Below are positions 45,933-54,715 of a DNA stretch of 64,000 bases, piece after piece; position 1 is the first letter of the stretch; each line of letters opens with the position of its first letter. The notes beneath the pieces are model-generated. The model saw only the letters and a program-made list of their open reading frames with translations. It was not told where the DNA came from and did not search any database. Made by a program: the position numbers and the translations under genes. Origin of the DNA: Paraburkholderia sp. BL23I1N1 (GTDB taxonomy: Bacteria; Pseudomonadota; Gammaproteobacteria; Burkholderiales; Burkholderiaceae); NCBI RefSeq assembly GCF_003610295.1, contig NZ_RAPV01000004.1:124001-188000 (forward strand), in the 5' to 3' direction.

Positions 45933-48029
45933 ATGGGCATGAGAGTAAGGAAGGTTGCTGTCGCATTCGTGGCCTTGGCGACGCTGCAGGGTGTGTCGAT
46001 GTTGGCGAAAGCGGGCGAGACCGATGCAGCCGCAGACTGGCGCTTGCTTGGCGGCGGTAATGATCAGCAGTTCCATAGCTCCGCAGCTCAAATTGATCAG
46101 GGAAATGTTGGCAAGCTCGGGTTGGCCTGGTATGTAAACATGGATGCGGGTGATGGTCTCGTCGGTCAGCCGCTGATCGCGGACGGCGTTATCTATCAAA
46201 GCGGGCCGCCCGGCCGAATTTACGCCAACGATCTGAAAACCGGGAAGTCGCTCTGGACGTTCACGCCGCAGACTTCCTATCCGGCAAATAGTAGCTGGAC
46301 CGCATATTGGGCCTCCCATGTCAATCGCGGTCTGGCGATGGATGGGGACAATCTGTATGTTGGTGCCTACTGCAATCTTTTGGCGGTCAGCCGCACTACA
46401 CACAAGCTGGTGTGGTCCGTTCCGTCCTGCGATATGACAAAGATGCAGGGCATTACCGGCGCTCCGCGTGTCGGTGGCGGCAAGGTGTTCATCGGCAATG
46501 CGTCGGGCGATATGGGGACTGACCGAGGTTTTCTGGATGCCTTTGATGGAAAAACCGGCAAGCATCTGTGGCGCTTTTACACGCAGCCTGGCGATCCTTC
46601 TAAGCCGTTCGAAAGCGAGATCATGGCGAAGGCGGCCAAAACTTGGGGTACGAATTATTGGAAATATACCCAAGGTGGTACGAGCCCGTGGGATGCCATT
46701 ACTTACGACGACAAATCCAATACTGTTTATTTCGGGACGGATGGTCCTGCTCCTTGGTCGCCGAAGGATCGTGCGCCGGATGCTGGCGACGAATTGTTTA
46801 CTGACTCGATTCTTGCCGTCGATGCAACGACCGGGGAGTACAAATGGCATTTCCAAACGGTCCAGCACGATGGTTGGAACTTGGCTGCGACCATGCACAT
46901 CATGCTGGCTGATTTGCCTTCTGCGGATGGCGGTAGTCGCCGTGTGGTGATGACTGCGCCCAAGAACGGCTTCTTTTATGTGCTGGACGCCAAGACGGGT
47001 CAATTCATCAGCGCCAAGAACTATGTGCCAGTGAATTGGACCAAGGGCCTTGATCCGAAGACCGGCCGGGCGATCCCGTCTGATGAAGGGAATTACTGGG
47101 ACGGCAGGACAGATAATGTGATTCCTTTGCCTGGTGATGTAGGCGCGCATAGCTGGGAGCCGATGGCTTACGACCCCAAGAATCATCTCGTTTTCATCCC
47201 GGCCTCGATCGTGCCAGTTTCCATGTATCCAAGTAAGGATTCTTTCGGTGGTGTTGCTGCTGACTACTATTACGGTTTCCGGGCTGATGCCAAGATGAAG
47301 ACTCATGGCGAGTTGATTGCTTGGGATCCGCAAACTCAAACAGCGCGGTGGAAGGCTGATCGACCGTTGCCGGTGAATGGTGGTGTGTTGGCTACCGCGA
47401 GTGGTCTGGTTTTTGAGGGGACGGGCGACGGTAAGGTGCAGGCTTTTGCTGCCGATTCAGGGAAGTTGCTCTGGACATACGATGTCGGTGGGTGCGTGCT
47501 TGCTGCACCAACCGTGGTGACGGTGGATGGTACGGAATACCTGATCATCGCCAGCGGCAATGGAGGTGCGTCGGGCATGCGTGGAATTCCCCGCCTGATG
47601 AATACCTTGCGCAGCCAAGGTCCGGCGCGCCTGCTTGCCTTCAGGCTGGGCGGTGCTTTGAGGTTGCCGATTGCATCTCCTGCCGCGTTCCCCAAGCCAA
47701 GCTTGCCGAAACCGGCCGATGAGCTTGCGGCAGCCCGCGGTGGGCTGGTCTTTTCGAAAAATAGTTGTTCCGCATGCCACGGCTTAAACGCAGTGGGTCC
47801 GGGTGCCAGCATCATTCCCGATCTTCGCATGATGTCGGCCGGTACGGAGTCAGCTATGCACCAGATCGTGATTGATGGCGCTTTCAAGCAGGCCGGTATG
47901 CCAGCCTTCTCGGATATGACTGCCCAGGAACTCTCGGATCTGAAGGTTTACATCGAATCCCAGGCATGGAAGGGATATGCGGCAGATCAGGCTCGTCGAC
48001 ACGGCGGCGCTTCGGATCCTGTGAACTGA
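45933..48029 (+). CDS. Quinohemoprotein (PQQ plus heme c) alcohol dehydrogenase-like enzyme
   Basis: A 698-residue periplasmic dehydrogenase. A signal peptide (VAVAFVALATLQGVSMLAKA) leads an eight-bladed PQQ propeller with tryptophan-docking repeats (DLKTGKSLWTF, DGKTGKHLWRF, DATTGEYKWHF, LDAKTGQFI). A C-terminal cytochrome c domain follows: CSACH at residues 612-616 and a likely axial Met656 in AGMPAF. It would oxidise an alcohol or amine-alcohol and pass electrons to a small carrier. It lacks the adjacent Cys-Cys pair of methanol and ethanol dehydrogenases: the aligned region reads YWASHVNRG (residues 125-133). The calcium-site glutamate position reads GDMG, suggesting Asp. Confidence 0.92.
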   Translation: MGMRVRKVAVAFVALATLQGVSMLAKAGETDAAADWRLLGGGNDQQFHSSAAQIDQGNVGKLGLAWYVNMDAGDGLVGQPLIADGVIYQSGPPGRIYANDLKTGKSLWTFTPQTSYPANSSWTAYWASHVNRGLAMDGDNLYVGAYCNLLAVSRTTHKLVWSVPSCDMTKMQGITGAPRVGGGKVFIGNASGDMGTDRGFLDAFDGKTGKHLWRFYTQPGDPSKPFESEIMAKAAKTWGTNYWKYTQGGTSPWDAITYDDKSNTVYFGTDGPAPWSPKDRAPDAGDELFTDSILAVDATTGEYKWHFQTVQHDGWNLAATMHIMLADLPSADGGSRRVVMTAPKNGFFYVLDAKTGQFISAKNYVPVNWTKGLDPKTGRAIPSDEGNYWDGRTDNVIPLPGDVGAHSWEPMAYDPKNHLVFIPASIVPVSMYPSKDSFGGVAADYYYGFRADAKMKTHGELIAWDPQTQTARWKADRPLPVNGGVLATASGLVFEGTGDGKVQAFAADSGKLLWTYDVGGCVLAAPTVVTVDGTEYLIIASGNGGASGMRGIPRLMNTLRSQGPARLLAFRLGGALRLPIASPAAFPKPSLPKPADELAAARGGLVFSKNSCSACHGLNAVGPGASIIPDLRMMSAGTESAMHQIVIDGAFKQAGMPAFSDMTAQELSDLKVYIESQAWKGYAADQARRHGGASDPVN

Positions 48030-48049
48030 ACGATACTTCACGTGAAGGG

Positions 48050-48073
48050 GCGCGTACCTTAGGTTCGCGCTTC
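48050..48073 (+). terminator. Hairpin after the quinohemoprotein gene
   Basis: GCGCG-T-ACC pairs with GGT-T-CGCGC (48050-48070) around a three-base loop, followed by TTC. The stem is good but the T-run is poor, so it may be a weak or factor-assisted terminator between two transcription units. Confidence 0.4.
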
Positions 48074-48217
48074 TCGCGTCGATGAATAATTTTCTGAAAC
48101 AGTGCCCCGTTACCGGAGGGGGCAGAAGATGTTCGGCGTCCGATTTTCTTCGTTAATCGAGGGTGATGGAAGCACATTGCAAGTTAAGCCAAGATCAATA
48201 TCTTTTAGGACTAGAAA

Positions 48218-49543
48218 ATGTCGAGTAAAGAGCAAACTAACAATGCCCTGATGGCACGACGAGCGAAAGCAGTGCCCAGAGGGATTGGAAATGCTCACCC
48301 CGTTTTTGCGGAGCGTGCCAGGAACGGTGAAATCTGGGACGTTGAAGGTAATCGCTATATCGATTTTTGCGCGGGGATTGCTGTTCTGAACACGGGCCAC
48401 CGTCATCCCAAAATCTCGGCGGCTGTCGCCCAGCAGGCGGAAAAGTTTTCGCATACCTGCTTCCAGGTGGTCGCGTATGAATCGTACGTCGAGCTTGCAG
48501 AGCGACTGTCGGCCCTCGCGCCCGGGAATTTCGAGAAGAAGGCGTTCTTCATGACCACGGGTGCGGAAGCCGTGGAAAACGCTATCAAGGTCGCACGCCA
48601 TCATACAAAGCGTTCCGCTGTCATTTCGTTCGACGGCGCGTTCCACGGTCGCACTTTCATGGCGATGGCGCTGACCGGGAAAGTCGCCCCATACAAGGCC
48701 GGCTTTGGCCCGATGGCCGCCGAAGTGTATCAGGCGCTTTACCCGTCGGAGCTCGAAGGGGTCTCGACGGAATGCGCGCTTCATAGTGTCGAACGTCTGT
48801 TCAAGTACACGGTGGATCCGCATCGCGTAGCCGCAATCATCGTAGAGCCTGTACAGGGCGAAGGCGGCTATACGCCCGCACCCGCTGCGTTCCTGAAAGG
48901 CCTACGCGAAATTTGCGACAAGCACGAAATCGTGCTGATTGCCGATGAGATTCAGACCGGCGTGGGTCGAACCGGGCGTATGTTCGCGATGGAGCATCAC
49001 GGCGTGGTGCCGGACCTGACGACGATGGCCAAGGGTCTCGGTGGTGGTATGACCATTTCGGCTGTTGTGGGCCGCGCAGATATTCTGGATTCGGTGCCGG
49101 CAGGTGGTCTTGGCAGCACATATGCGGGCCATCCGATGGCCTGTGTTGCTGCACTGGCTGTCCTGGACGTGATGAAGGAAGAGCAGCTTTGTGCTCGCAG
49201 TGAAGCTATCGGCGAGCGTATGCGCGGACGGCTCAATGGGCTGCGCTCACGCGTGCCCGAGATTGCCGATGTCCGCGGACTGGGTGCCATGACCGGCATC
49301 GAGTTCATGAAGAGCAATCAGCCCGCTCCGGAACTTGCCAATGCGTTGAAGGCGGAAGCATTCAATCGCGGCCTGCTTCTGCTGACGTGCGGCTCGTACG
49401 GCAATGTCCTGCGGATCATGCTGCCATTGACGGTGTCCGACGCAATTGTTGACGAGGGAATCGACATCATCGAAGGGATTTTGCTTGAGCTAACTGCCGG
49501 AGCTCCGGCTTCAACGTCCGTGTTGATGTCTGAGCGTCCCTGA
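48218..49543 (+). CDS. gabT: 4-aminobutyrate/5-aminovalerate aminotransferase-like (class III)
   Basis: A 441-residue PLP enzyme. HPVFAERARNGEIWDVEGNR, YIDFCAGIAVLNTGHRHPKI, MTTGAEAVENAIKVARHHTK, SFDGAFHGRTFMAMALTGK, VEPVQGEGGY and LIADEIQTGVGRTGRMFAME match GabT/DavT closely. The PLP lysine is in TMAKGLGGGM and STYAGHPMACVAALAVL follows. It moves the omega-amino group of 4-aminobutyrate or 5-aminovalerate to 2-oxoglutarate, giving a semialdehyde. The next gene is an aldehyde dehydrogenase, a natural partner. GabT and DavT overlap in specificity, so the substrate is not settled. Confidence 0.9.
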   Translation: MSSKEQTNNALMARRAKAVPRGIGNAHPVFAERARNGEIWDVEGNRYIDFCAGIAVLNTGHRHPKISAAVAQQAEKFSHTCFQVVAYESYVELAERLSALAPGNFEKKAFFMTTGAEAVENAIKVARHHTKRSAVISFDGAFHGRTFMAMALTGKVAPYKAGFGPMAAEVYQALYPSELEGVSTECALHSVERLFKYTVDPHRVAAIIVEPVQGEGGYTPAPAAFLKGLREICDKHEIVLIADEIQTGVGRTGRMFAMEHHGVVPDLTTMAKGLGGGMTISAVVGRADILDSVPAGGLGSTYAGHPMACVAALAVLDVMKEEQLCARSEAIGERMRGRLNGLRSRVPEIADVRGLGAMTGIEFMKSNQPAPELANALKAEAFNRGLLLLTCGSYGNVLRIMLPLTVSDAIVDEGIDIIEGILLELTAGAPASTSVLMSERP

Positions 49544-49581
49544 TTGAGTGACTGCAAAGTAGAGAGTTTTAAGGTGCTGGC

Positions 49582-51009
49582 ATGAAAACTAGTTTCATTG
49601 GTGGAGAGTGGCGCCAAGGCACCGATATATATCGGAACATCAATCCTTCGGATACGACGGATGTCGTCGATGAATTTTCACAGGCGGACCAGACGCTCGC
49701 GGAATCGGCAATCGATAGTGCGCACGAGGCCTTCGGAAGCCGGAAAGTGCTCGGCATCCAGGCGCGCGCAGAGGCGCTTGATAAGGTTGGAAACGAGCTG
49801 CTTGCGCGTAGAAATGAGCTTGGTGAGCTTCTGTCACGTGAAGAGGGAAAAACAAGGCCGGAAGGAATCGGTGAGGTCACACGTGCGGGGCAGATTTTCA
49901 AATTCTTTGCCGGAGAAGTCGTTCGCCAGCGAGGGGAGCATCTGGACTCGGTGCGGCCTGGCGTGACCGTAGATATAGCGCGTGAGGCAGTGGGAGTCGT
50001 CGGCATTATCACACCTTGGAACTTTCCGATTGCCATTCCGGCATGGAAGATTGCCCCTGCTCTGGCGTACGGTAACTGCGTTGTCTTTAAACCGGCCGAA
50101 GGCGTGCCATCTTTCGCGTGGGCACTGAGCGAGATCATTAGCCGGGCTGGGTTCGGCGATGGCGTGTTCAATCTTCTGATCGGCCGAGGCAGTGTTGTCG
50201 GCAAGACTATGTTGGAAAGTCCCAAGGTAGATGCCATCACCTTTACTGGTTCCACGATCACCGGTGCACGAGTGATGGCGACGGCGGGCGCCCGCTTTGC
50301 AAAGCTACAGTTGGAAATGGGCGGGAAAAATCCGCTCGTTATTACTGACGACGCAGATCTTGAGACCGCCCTCAATTGCACCATCCAGGGCTCCTATTAC
50401 TCGACGGGACAGCGCTGCACGGCTTCGAGCCGAATTATCGTCACAGAGGGGATCTACTCAAAATTTCGTGACGCGCTTATCGATCGACTCGGTAGCCTGC
50501 AGGTCGGACACGCGCTGGCTCCCGACACCGACATCGGGCCGGTCGTCGACGCTAACCAACTTGAGACAGATCTGAAGTACGTCGGCATAGGTAAGAACGA
50601 GGGCGCAACACTTGCATATGGTGGTGAGCATTTGACGCGCGACACAAACGGCTATTTCATGGCGCCGGCATTGCTCACCGATGTAGACAACACAATGCGC
50701 GTCGCTCGGGAAGAGATTTTTGGCCCGGTGGCATGTCTGATTGCAGCCCGCGACTTCGACGACGCCTTGCAGAAGGCAAATGATTCTGAATTTGGTCTTT
50801 CCGCAGGTATCTGCACGACTTCGCTCAAGCTTGCCAGTCATTTCAAGCGCGAGATTCAGGCAGGAATGGTGATGGTCAATGTGCCTACTGCCGGAGTCGA
50901 TTATCACGTACCGTTTGGAGGTAGAAAAGCGTCTAGTTATGGTTCACGAGAACAAGGGAGCTACGCCGCGGAGTTCTATACCACGGTGAAGACCTCATAT
51001 AACGGCTAG
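49582..51009 (+). CDS. NAD(P)-dependent (semi)aldehyde dehydrogenase
   Basis: A 475-residue ALDH. VGVVGIITPWNFPIAIPAWK, LQLEMGGKNPLVITDDADLE with the general base and SYYSTGQRCTASSRIIV with the nucleophile Cys are present. The pattern is closest to 2-oxoglutarate-semialdehyde (2,5-dioxovalerate) and related semialdehyde dehydrogenases. It begins 38 bp after the gabT-like gene and would oxidise the semialdehyde made by it. A HiPIP gene follows. Confidence 0.92.
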   Translation: MKTSFIGGEWRQGTDIYRNINPSDTTDVVDEFSQADQTLAESAIDSAHEAFGSRKVLGIQARAEALDKVGNELLARRNELGELLSREEGKTRPEGIGEVTRAGQIFKFFAGEVVRQRGEHLDSVRPGVTVDIAREAVGVVGIITPWNFPIAIPAWKIAPALAYGNCVVFKPAEGVPSFAWALSEIISRAGFGDGVFNLLIGRGSVVGKTMLESPKVDAITFTGSTITGARVMATAGARFAKLQLEMGGKNPLVITDDADLETALNCTIQGSYYSTGQRCTASSRIIVTEGIYSKFRDALIDRLGSLQVGHALAPDTDIGPVVDANQLETDLKYVGIGKNEGATLAYGGEHLTRDTNGYFMAPALLTDVDNTMRVAREEIFGPVACLIAARDFDDALQKANDSEFGLSAGICTTSLKLASHFKREIQAGMVMVNVPTAGVDYHVPFGGRKASSYGSREQGSYAAEFYTTVKTSYNG

Positions 51010-51058
51010 GCGCCTAGTGCGTTTGCCCAATGGTATTTTTTGTAAGTGGAGAATCTGC

Positions 51059-51370
51059 GTGGAAACACCTCGTCGTACCTTTTTGATCGGGACCATTGGC
51101 TTCGCTTCGGGCCTTGCAATGTCGCGGTTCGCTTTTGCTGACGCAGCCTCAGTGTCGGAAGCCGACCCCATGGCAGGAGCGCTTGGCTATAAGACCAACG
51201 CGGCCAAGGTTGATAAAACAAAATACTCGAGGTATGCCGTCGGTCAAGCTTGTGGCAATTGCGGCTTATTTCAGGGCACACCGAATAGTACATCCGCACC
51301 ATGCTCTGTATTTACCGGCAAGCAGGTTGCCGCCAAGGGATGGTGCAGCGCCTATAGCAAAAGGGCGTGA
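51059..51370 (+). CDS. High-potential iron-sulfur protein (HiPIP)
   Basis: A 103-residue periplasmic electron carrier. A Tat-like signal (PRRTFLIGTIGFASGLAMSR) precedes a mature domain with four cysteines in C-x2-C-x13-C-x13-C spacing (ACGNCGLF, APCSVF, KGWCSAY), which hold a [4Fe-4S] cluster. GTG 51059 has GGAG upstream; the open frame's earlier start at 51017 is unlikely. It could accept electrons from the quinohemoprotein dehydrogenase of the same island and pass them to an oxidase. Confidence 0.9.
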   Translation: METPRRTFLIGTIGFASGLAMSRFAFADAASVSEADPMAGALGYKTNAAKVDKTKYSRYAVGQACGNCGLFQGTPNSTSAPCSVFTGKQVAAKGWCSAYSKRA

Positions 51371-51665
51371 AGCTGATCCAAGCCGGAGAGGGCCCTCACC
51401 GGTTTTACTAACTGCTCGCGGGGGCATCCGCCAATTGATCTGGTTAAGGTTTTATTTTTCGAAAACAAAGTTCGATAAATAGATAAAGCTCGTTATTAAA
51501 TCGAGTGTACCATTGGTCTATAAGAGGCGCGCTAATTTTATATTTTTTTGGAATTCATAGCTGTTTATATAATTAAATTTCGAAAAATGTAACTTCTCAA
51601 TTGTCACGGCGCCCAATTTTCCCGAATTTCAGTCAAGTAACGATCTATATTGAATGAGGTAGCAT
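51371..51665. promoter_or_regulatory. AT-rich intergenic region before the second aminotransferase gene
   Basis: About 295 bp, strongly AT-rich from 51440 to 51600, with no gene. It probably holds a promoter for the aminotransferase-reductase-ferredoxin group. I could not fix a single -35/-10 pair. Confidence 0.4.
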
Positions 51666-53003
51666 ATGAACTACGCGCAAGATTTGCTCGCAACAGATCA
51701 TCGTCACCTGATTCATCCATTTTTGCCTAAAGACAAGCTTGAACGTACGATTTTTACGCGCGGCAAGGGTTGCAAACTCTGGGATGTGCAGGGGCGGGAA
51801 TATCTGGATGGAACGGGTGGGCTATGGCTGGCTCAAATCGGTCACGGACGTGAAGAAATCGCCGAAGCAGCTGCGCGTCAGATCAAGCAGCTTGAGTACT
51901 TTACTTGCTTCTGGGATTATTCCCACGAACGTGCAATTGAGCTTGCCGAAGTGCTTGCAGTGCTTGCACCTGACGAGCTACAGATGAGCTTTTTTACTAG
52001 CGGTGGATCCGAAGGCGACGATGCCGCCATCAAAACCGCTCGCTTTTATCATGCTCAAAAGGGCCAGCCCAGCCGTACCTGGATTCTTTCACGGAACTCC
52101 GCCTATCATGGTGCCGCTTACGGTGGAGGAACAGCTACCGGCTTCGAAGCAATGCGCGAAGGCACCGGACCCGGGTTGCCGCACGTAGCCTACCTGACAG
52201 CGCCGAATGCATATCGCAATTACTACTTCGATGGTCAGGACCCTACTGATTTCTGCGTCGCGGAACTTGAGAAGACTATCGCGTCTATCGGGGCTGAAAA
52301 CATTGCGGCAATGATCGCCGAGCCAATCATGGGTGTCGGTGGCATGGTCATTCCCCCGGCCAATTACTGGACCCGAATGTCTGCTGTGCTGAAAAAACAC
52401 GGAATCCTTCTGATTTTTGATGAAGTGGTCACCGCTTTCGGACGCACCGGCACCTGGTTTGCGTCCGAAAGGTTTGGCGTTACACCGGATATTGTGGTCA
52501 CTGCTAAAGGGATCTCGAGCGGTTATATCCCTTTGGGTGCGGTATTGATGACCCGTGAGGTGGCCGATATTGTTCGAGAAGGGTATGGAATCCCTTTCGG
52601 CTATACCTATTCGGGACATCCCGTTGCGTGCGCGGTGGCCTTGGAAAATCTTCGGATTATTAAGGATGAAGACCTGATTGCTCGTTCTAACGAGATGGGG
52701 GCATATTTCGCAGAGCAGTTCACCGCGCTGCGTGACAATCCTTGTGTCGGTGAAGTGCGGCAAATAGGCATGGCTATCGGGATCGAATTGGTCACGGACA
52801 AGAAATCACGTCAACCCATCCCCGAGGCCGCATTAACTATTCCGGACGTTATCCGAGAGGAAACGGGCGTGATTGTCCGAATCAGCAATTATAACAATAT
52901 CTGCATGTCACCGCCGTTGACGATAACCAGAGAAGAAGCGGATAGAGCGGTCGAAGCGGTGTGCGGTGTTTTAAAACGACTGAAGCCGGACGGTACTGTT
53001 TGA
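51666..53003 (+). CDS. Class III aminotransferase (omega-amino acid:pyruvate type)
   Basis: A 445-residue PLP aminotransferase, distinct from the gabT-like gene. It shows HLIHPFLPKDKLERTIFTRG, LWDVQGREYLDGTGGLWLAQ with IGHGREE, FFTSGGSEGDDAAIKTARFY, ILSRNSAYHGAAYGGGTATG and AAMIAEPIMGVGGMVIPPA. FDEVVTAFGRTGTWFASERF precedes the PLP lysine in TAKGISSGYIPLGAV. The spacing resembles beta-alanine, putrescine or taurine:pyruvate aminotransferases. It follows the HiPIP gene by about 300 bp and precedes the ferredoxin reductase. Confidence 0.9.
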   Translation: MNYAQDLLATDHRHLIHPFLPKDKLERTIFTRGKGCKLWDVQGREYLDGTGGLWLAQIGHGREEIAEAAARQIKQLEYFTCFWDYSHERAIELAEVLAVLAPDELQMSFFTSGGSEGDDAAIKTARFYHAQKGQPSRTWILSRNSAYHGAAYGGGTATGFEAMREGTGPGLPHVAYLTAPNAYRNYYFDGQDPTDFCVAELEKTIASIGAENIAAMIAEPIMGVGGMVIPPANYWTRMSAVLKKHGILLIFDEVVTAFGRTGTWFASERFGVTPDIVVTAKGISSGYIPLGAVLMTREVADIVREGYGIPFGYTYSGHPVACAVALENLRIIKDEDLIARSNEMGAYFAEQFTALRDNPCVGEVRQIGMAIGIELVTDKKSRQPIPEAALTIPDVIREETGVIVRISNYNNICMSPPLTITREEADRAVEAVCGVLKRLKPDGTV

Positions 53004-53150
53004 TGCAGGTTAGGGTTGAAGCGCTGTGCCCGTTTCGGGCCCGTGTTTCAGCTACCGTGAATGCATCGTACCAAAGCCTGAGTATGTTTGGGAGTTTGGT
53101 GATGAGCCAGTTGAGCGGACGCTGGCTTGCATCATAAATCGGGTACTGTT

Positions 53151-54377
53151 ATGAGCGATGAGCGAGTTGTAATTATTGGCGGGAGCCACGGCGCGGCCCA
53201 GCTTGCTGCGAGTCTTAGGCAGGAAGGGTGGGCAGGGAAAATTTCACTTGTTAGTGCCGAGGCGGTCATACCGTATCATCGTCCACCACTTTCGAAAGCC
53301 TACCTGGCGGGTGCACAACATCCCGACGAAATTCTCATTCGACCGGCAAATTTTTACGACACGGCGAATGTGGAGTTGGTCTTGGGAAGGCGCGTGGTCG
53401 CAATCGACCGGAATGAAAAGTCAATTAAACTGACCAATGGTGCCCGGATTTCTTATGACAAGCTTGCTCTAACCACCGGGGCATCCGCCAGGAAGCTGAC
53501 GCTTCCTGGCGTTCATTTGCCGGGCGTTTTGTATCTCCGGGAAATAAAAGATGTGGATCAGATCCGTGAGTTCGCTGGACGAGGCAAGCGCGCGGTCGTT
53601 ATAGGGGGTGGCTATATTGGATTGGAAGCGGCGGCATCGCTACGAAATCTGGGCATGCATGTAACGATAGTCGAAGCTTCTTCAAGGGTATTGCAACGTG
53701 TTACCGTGCCAGAAATTTCAGAGTTCTACACGCGAATCCATCGAGAGGAAGGCGTAGAGATTCTGACCGGGATGACGGCGAGTTCTATCAACGGCAACCT
53801 TCAGGTCGAGAGTGTTTCGTGTGGTGACGGATTGCAATTGAAGGCTGATCTGGTAATTATTGGTATCGGCGTGCGACCGGAAATCAGTCTCGCAGAAGAC
53901 GCCGGGCTCGAGATTAATGATGGCATTCGAGTAGACGAATTTGCCAGGACAAGCGATCACGACATTTTGGCAGCGGGCGATTGCACAAGCCATTGCAATC
54001 CGATCTATCAAAGATTTATTCGCCTTGAATCGGTCCAGAATGCGACTGATCAAGCCAAAACGGCAGCCAAAACAATTTGCGGAAAGCTTGAGCCTTACAG
54101 GGCGCTACCTTGGTTTTGGTCGGATCAATATGACGTAAAGTTGCAAATCGCAGGTCTGTCGCAGGGCTATGATCACATTGTGATTCGTGGGGAATGGAAG
54201 GCGGCCCGGAGCTTTGCCGTGTTCTATTTCAAGGAACGCAAATTTCTCGCAGTGGATGCGATCAATCGTCCTAAAGAGTTCATGCTGTCGCGCCGCCTGC
54301 TGACGGACGGTCATTCGCCGGATCGGGAGCGGCTTCACGACGAAGCTCTACCTATCCAAGATCTACTTATAGCGTAA
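53151..54377 (+). CDS. FAD-dependent ferredoxin reductase (putidaredoxin-reductase type)
   Basis: A 408-residue flavoprotein with two dinucleotide-binding folds: VVIIGGSHGAAQLAASLRQE at the N-terminus for FAD and AVVIGGGYIGLEAAASLRNL near residue 150 for NAD(P)H. YHRPPLSKAYL, TTGASARKL and the FAD-binding ILAAGDCTSH complete the family pattern. It passes electrons from NAD(P)H to the ferredoxin encoded 17 bp downstream. ATG 53151 follows a weak ribosome site; 53127 is a less likely start. It is the probable electron source for the Rieske oxygenase at 37832. Confidence 0.93.
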   Translation: MSDERVVIIGGSHGAAQLAASLRQEGWAGKISLVSAEAVIPYHRPPLSKAYLAGAQHPDEILIRPANFYDTANVELVLGRRVVAIDRNEKSIKLTNGARISYDKLALTTGASARKLTLPGVHLPGVLYLREIKDVDQIREFAGRGKRAVVIGGGYIGLEAAASLRNLGMHVTIVEASSRVLQRVTVPEISEFYTRIHREEGVEILTGMTASSINGNLQVESVSCGDGLQLKADLVIIGIGVRPEISLAEDAGLEINDGIRVDEFARTSDHDILAAGDCTSHCNPIYQRFIRLESVQNATDQAKTAAKTICGKLEPYRALPWFWSDQYDVKLQIAGLSQGYDHIVIRGEWKAARSFAVFYFKERKFLAVDAINRPKEFMLSRRLLTDGHSPDRERLHDEALPIQDLLIA

Positions 54378-54394
54378 CGGGTTAGGGGAAAGTT

Positions 54395-54715
54395 GTGCCT
54401 GTAATCGAATTTATCTGCCACGATGGTGCGATCCATCGTGTTAACGTCACATCCGGGACAAGCGTCATGCAAGCGGCGGTGCGTCAGGGGCTAGATGCCG
54501 TGCTGGCCGAGTGCGGGGGGTGCAGCAGCTGCGGGACGTGCCATGTGTATATAGATGAGGCTTGGACGGACAAATTGAACGCGCCAAGCGAAACCGAGCG
54601 AAGTATGCTTGACTGCCTAATAAATCCTGCGCCCAATAGCCGGCTCAGCTGTCAGATACAGATGTCAGACGAACTCGACGGTCTTGTAGTTCGTCTTCCC
54701 GAATCGCAATTCTGA
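54395..54715 (+). CDS. [2Fe-2S] ferredoxin (putidaredoxin/adrenodoxin type)
   Basis: A 106-residue ferredoxin. The cluster ligands are in AECGGCSSCGTC (C-x5-C-x2-C) plus a distal cysteine in SRLSCQIQM, the vertebrate-type spacing. GTG 54395 has TAGGGGAAAG upstream. It forms a pair with the reductase gene just before it and is the last gene of the AT-rich island. The expected partner is the Rieske oxygenase alpha subunit. Confidence 0.93.
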   Translation: MPVIEFICHDGAIHRVNVTSGTSVMQAAVRQGLDAVLAECGGCSSCGTCHVYIDEAWTDKLNAPSETERSMLDCLINPAPNSRLSCQIQMSDELDGLVVRLPESQF

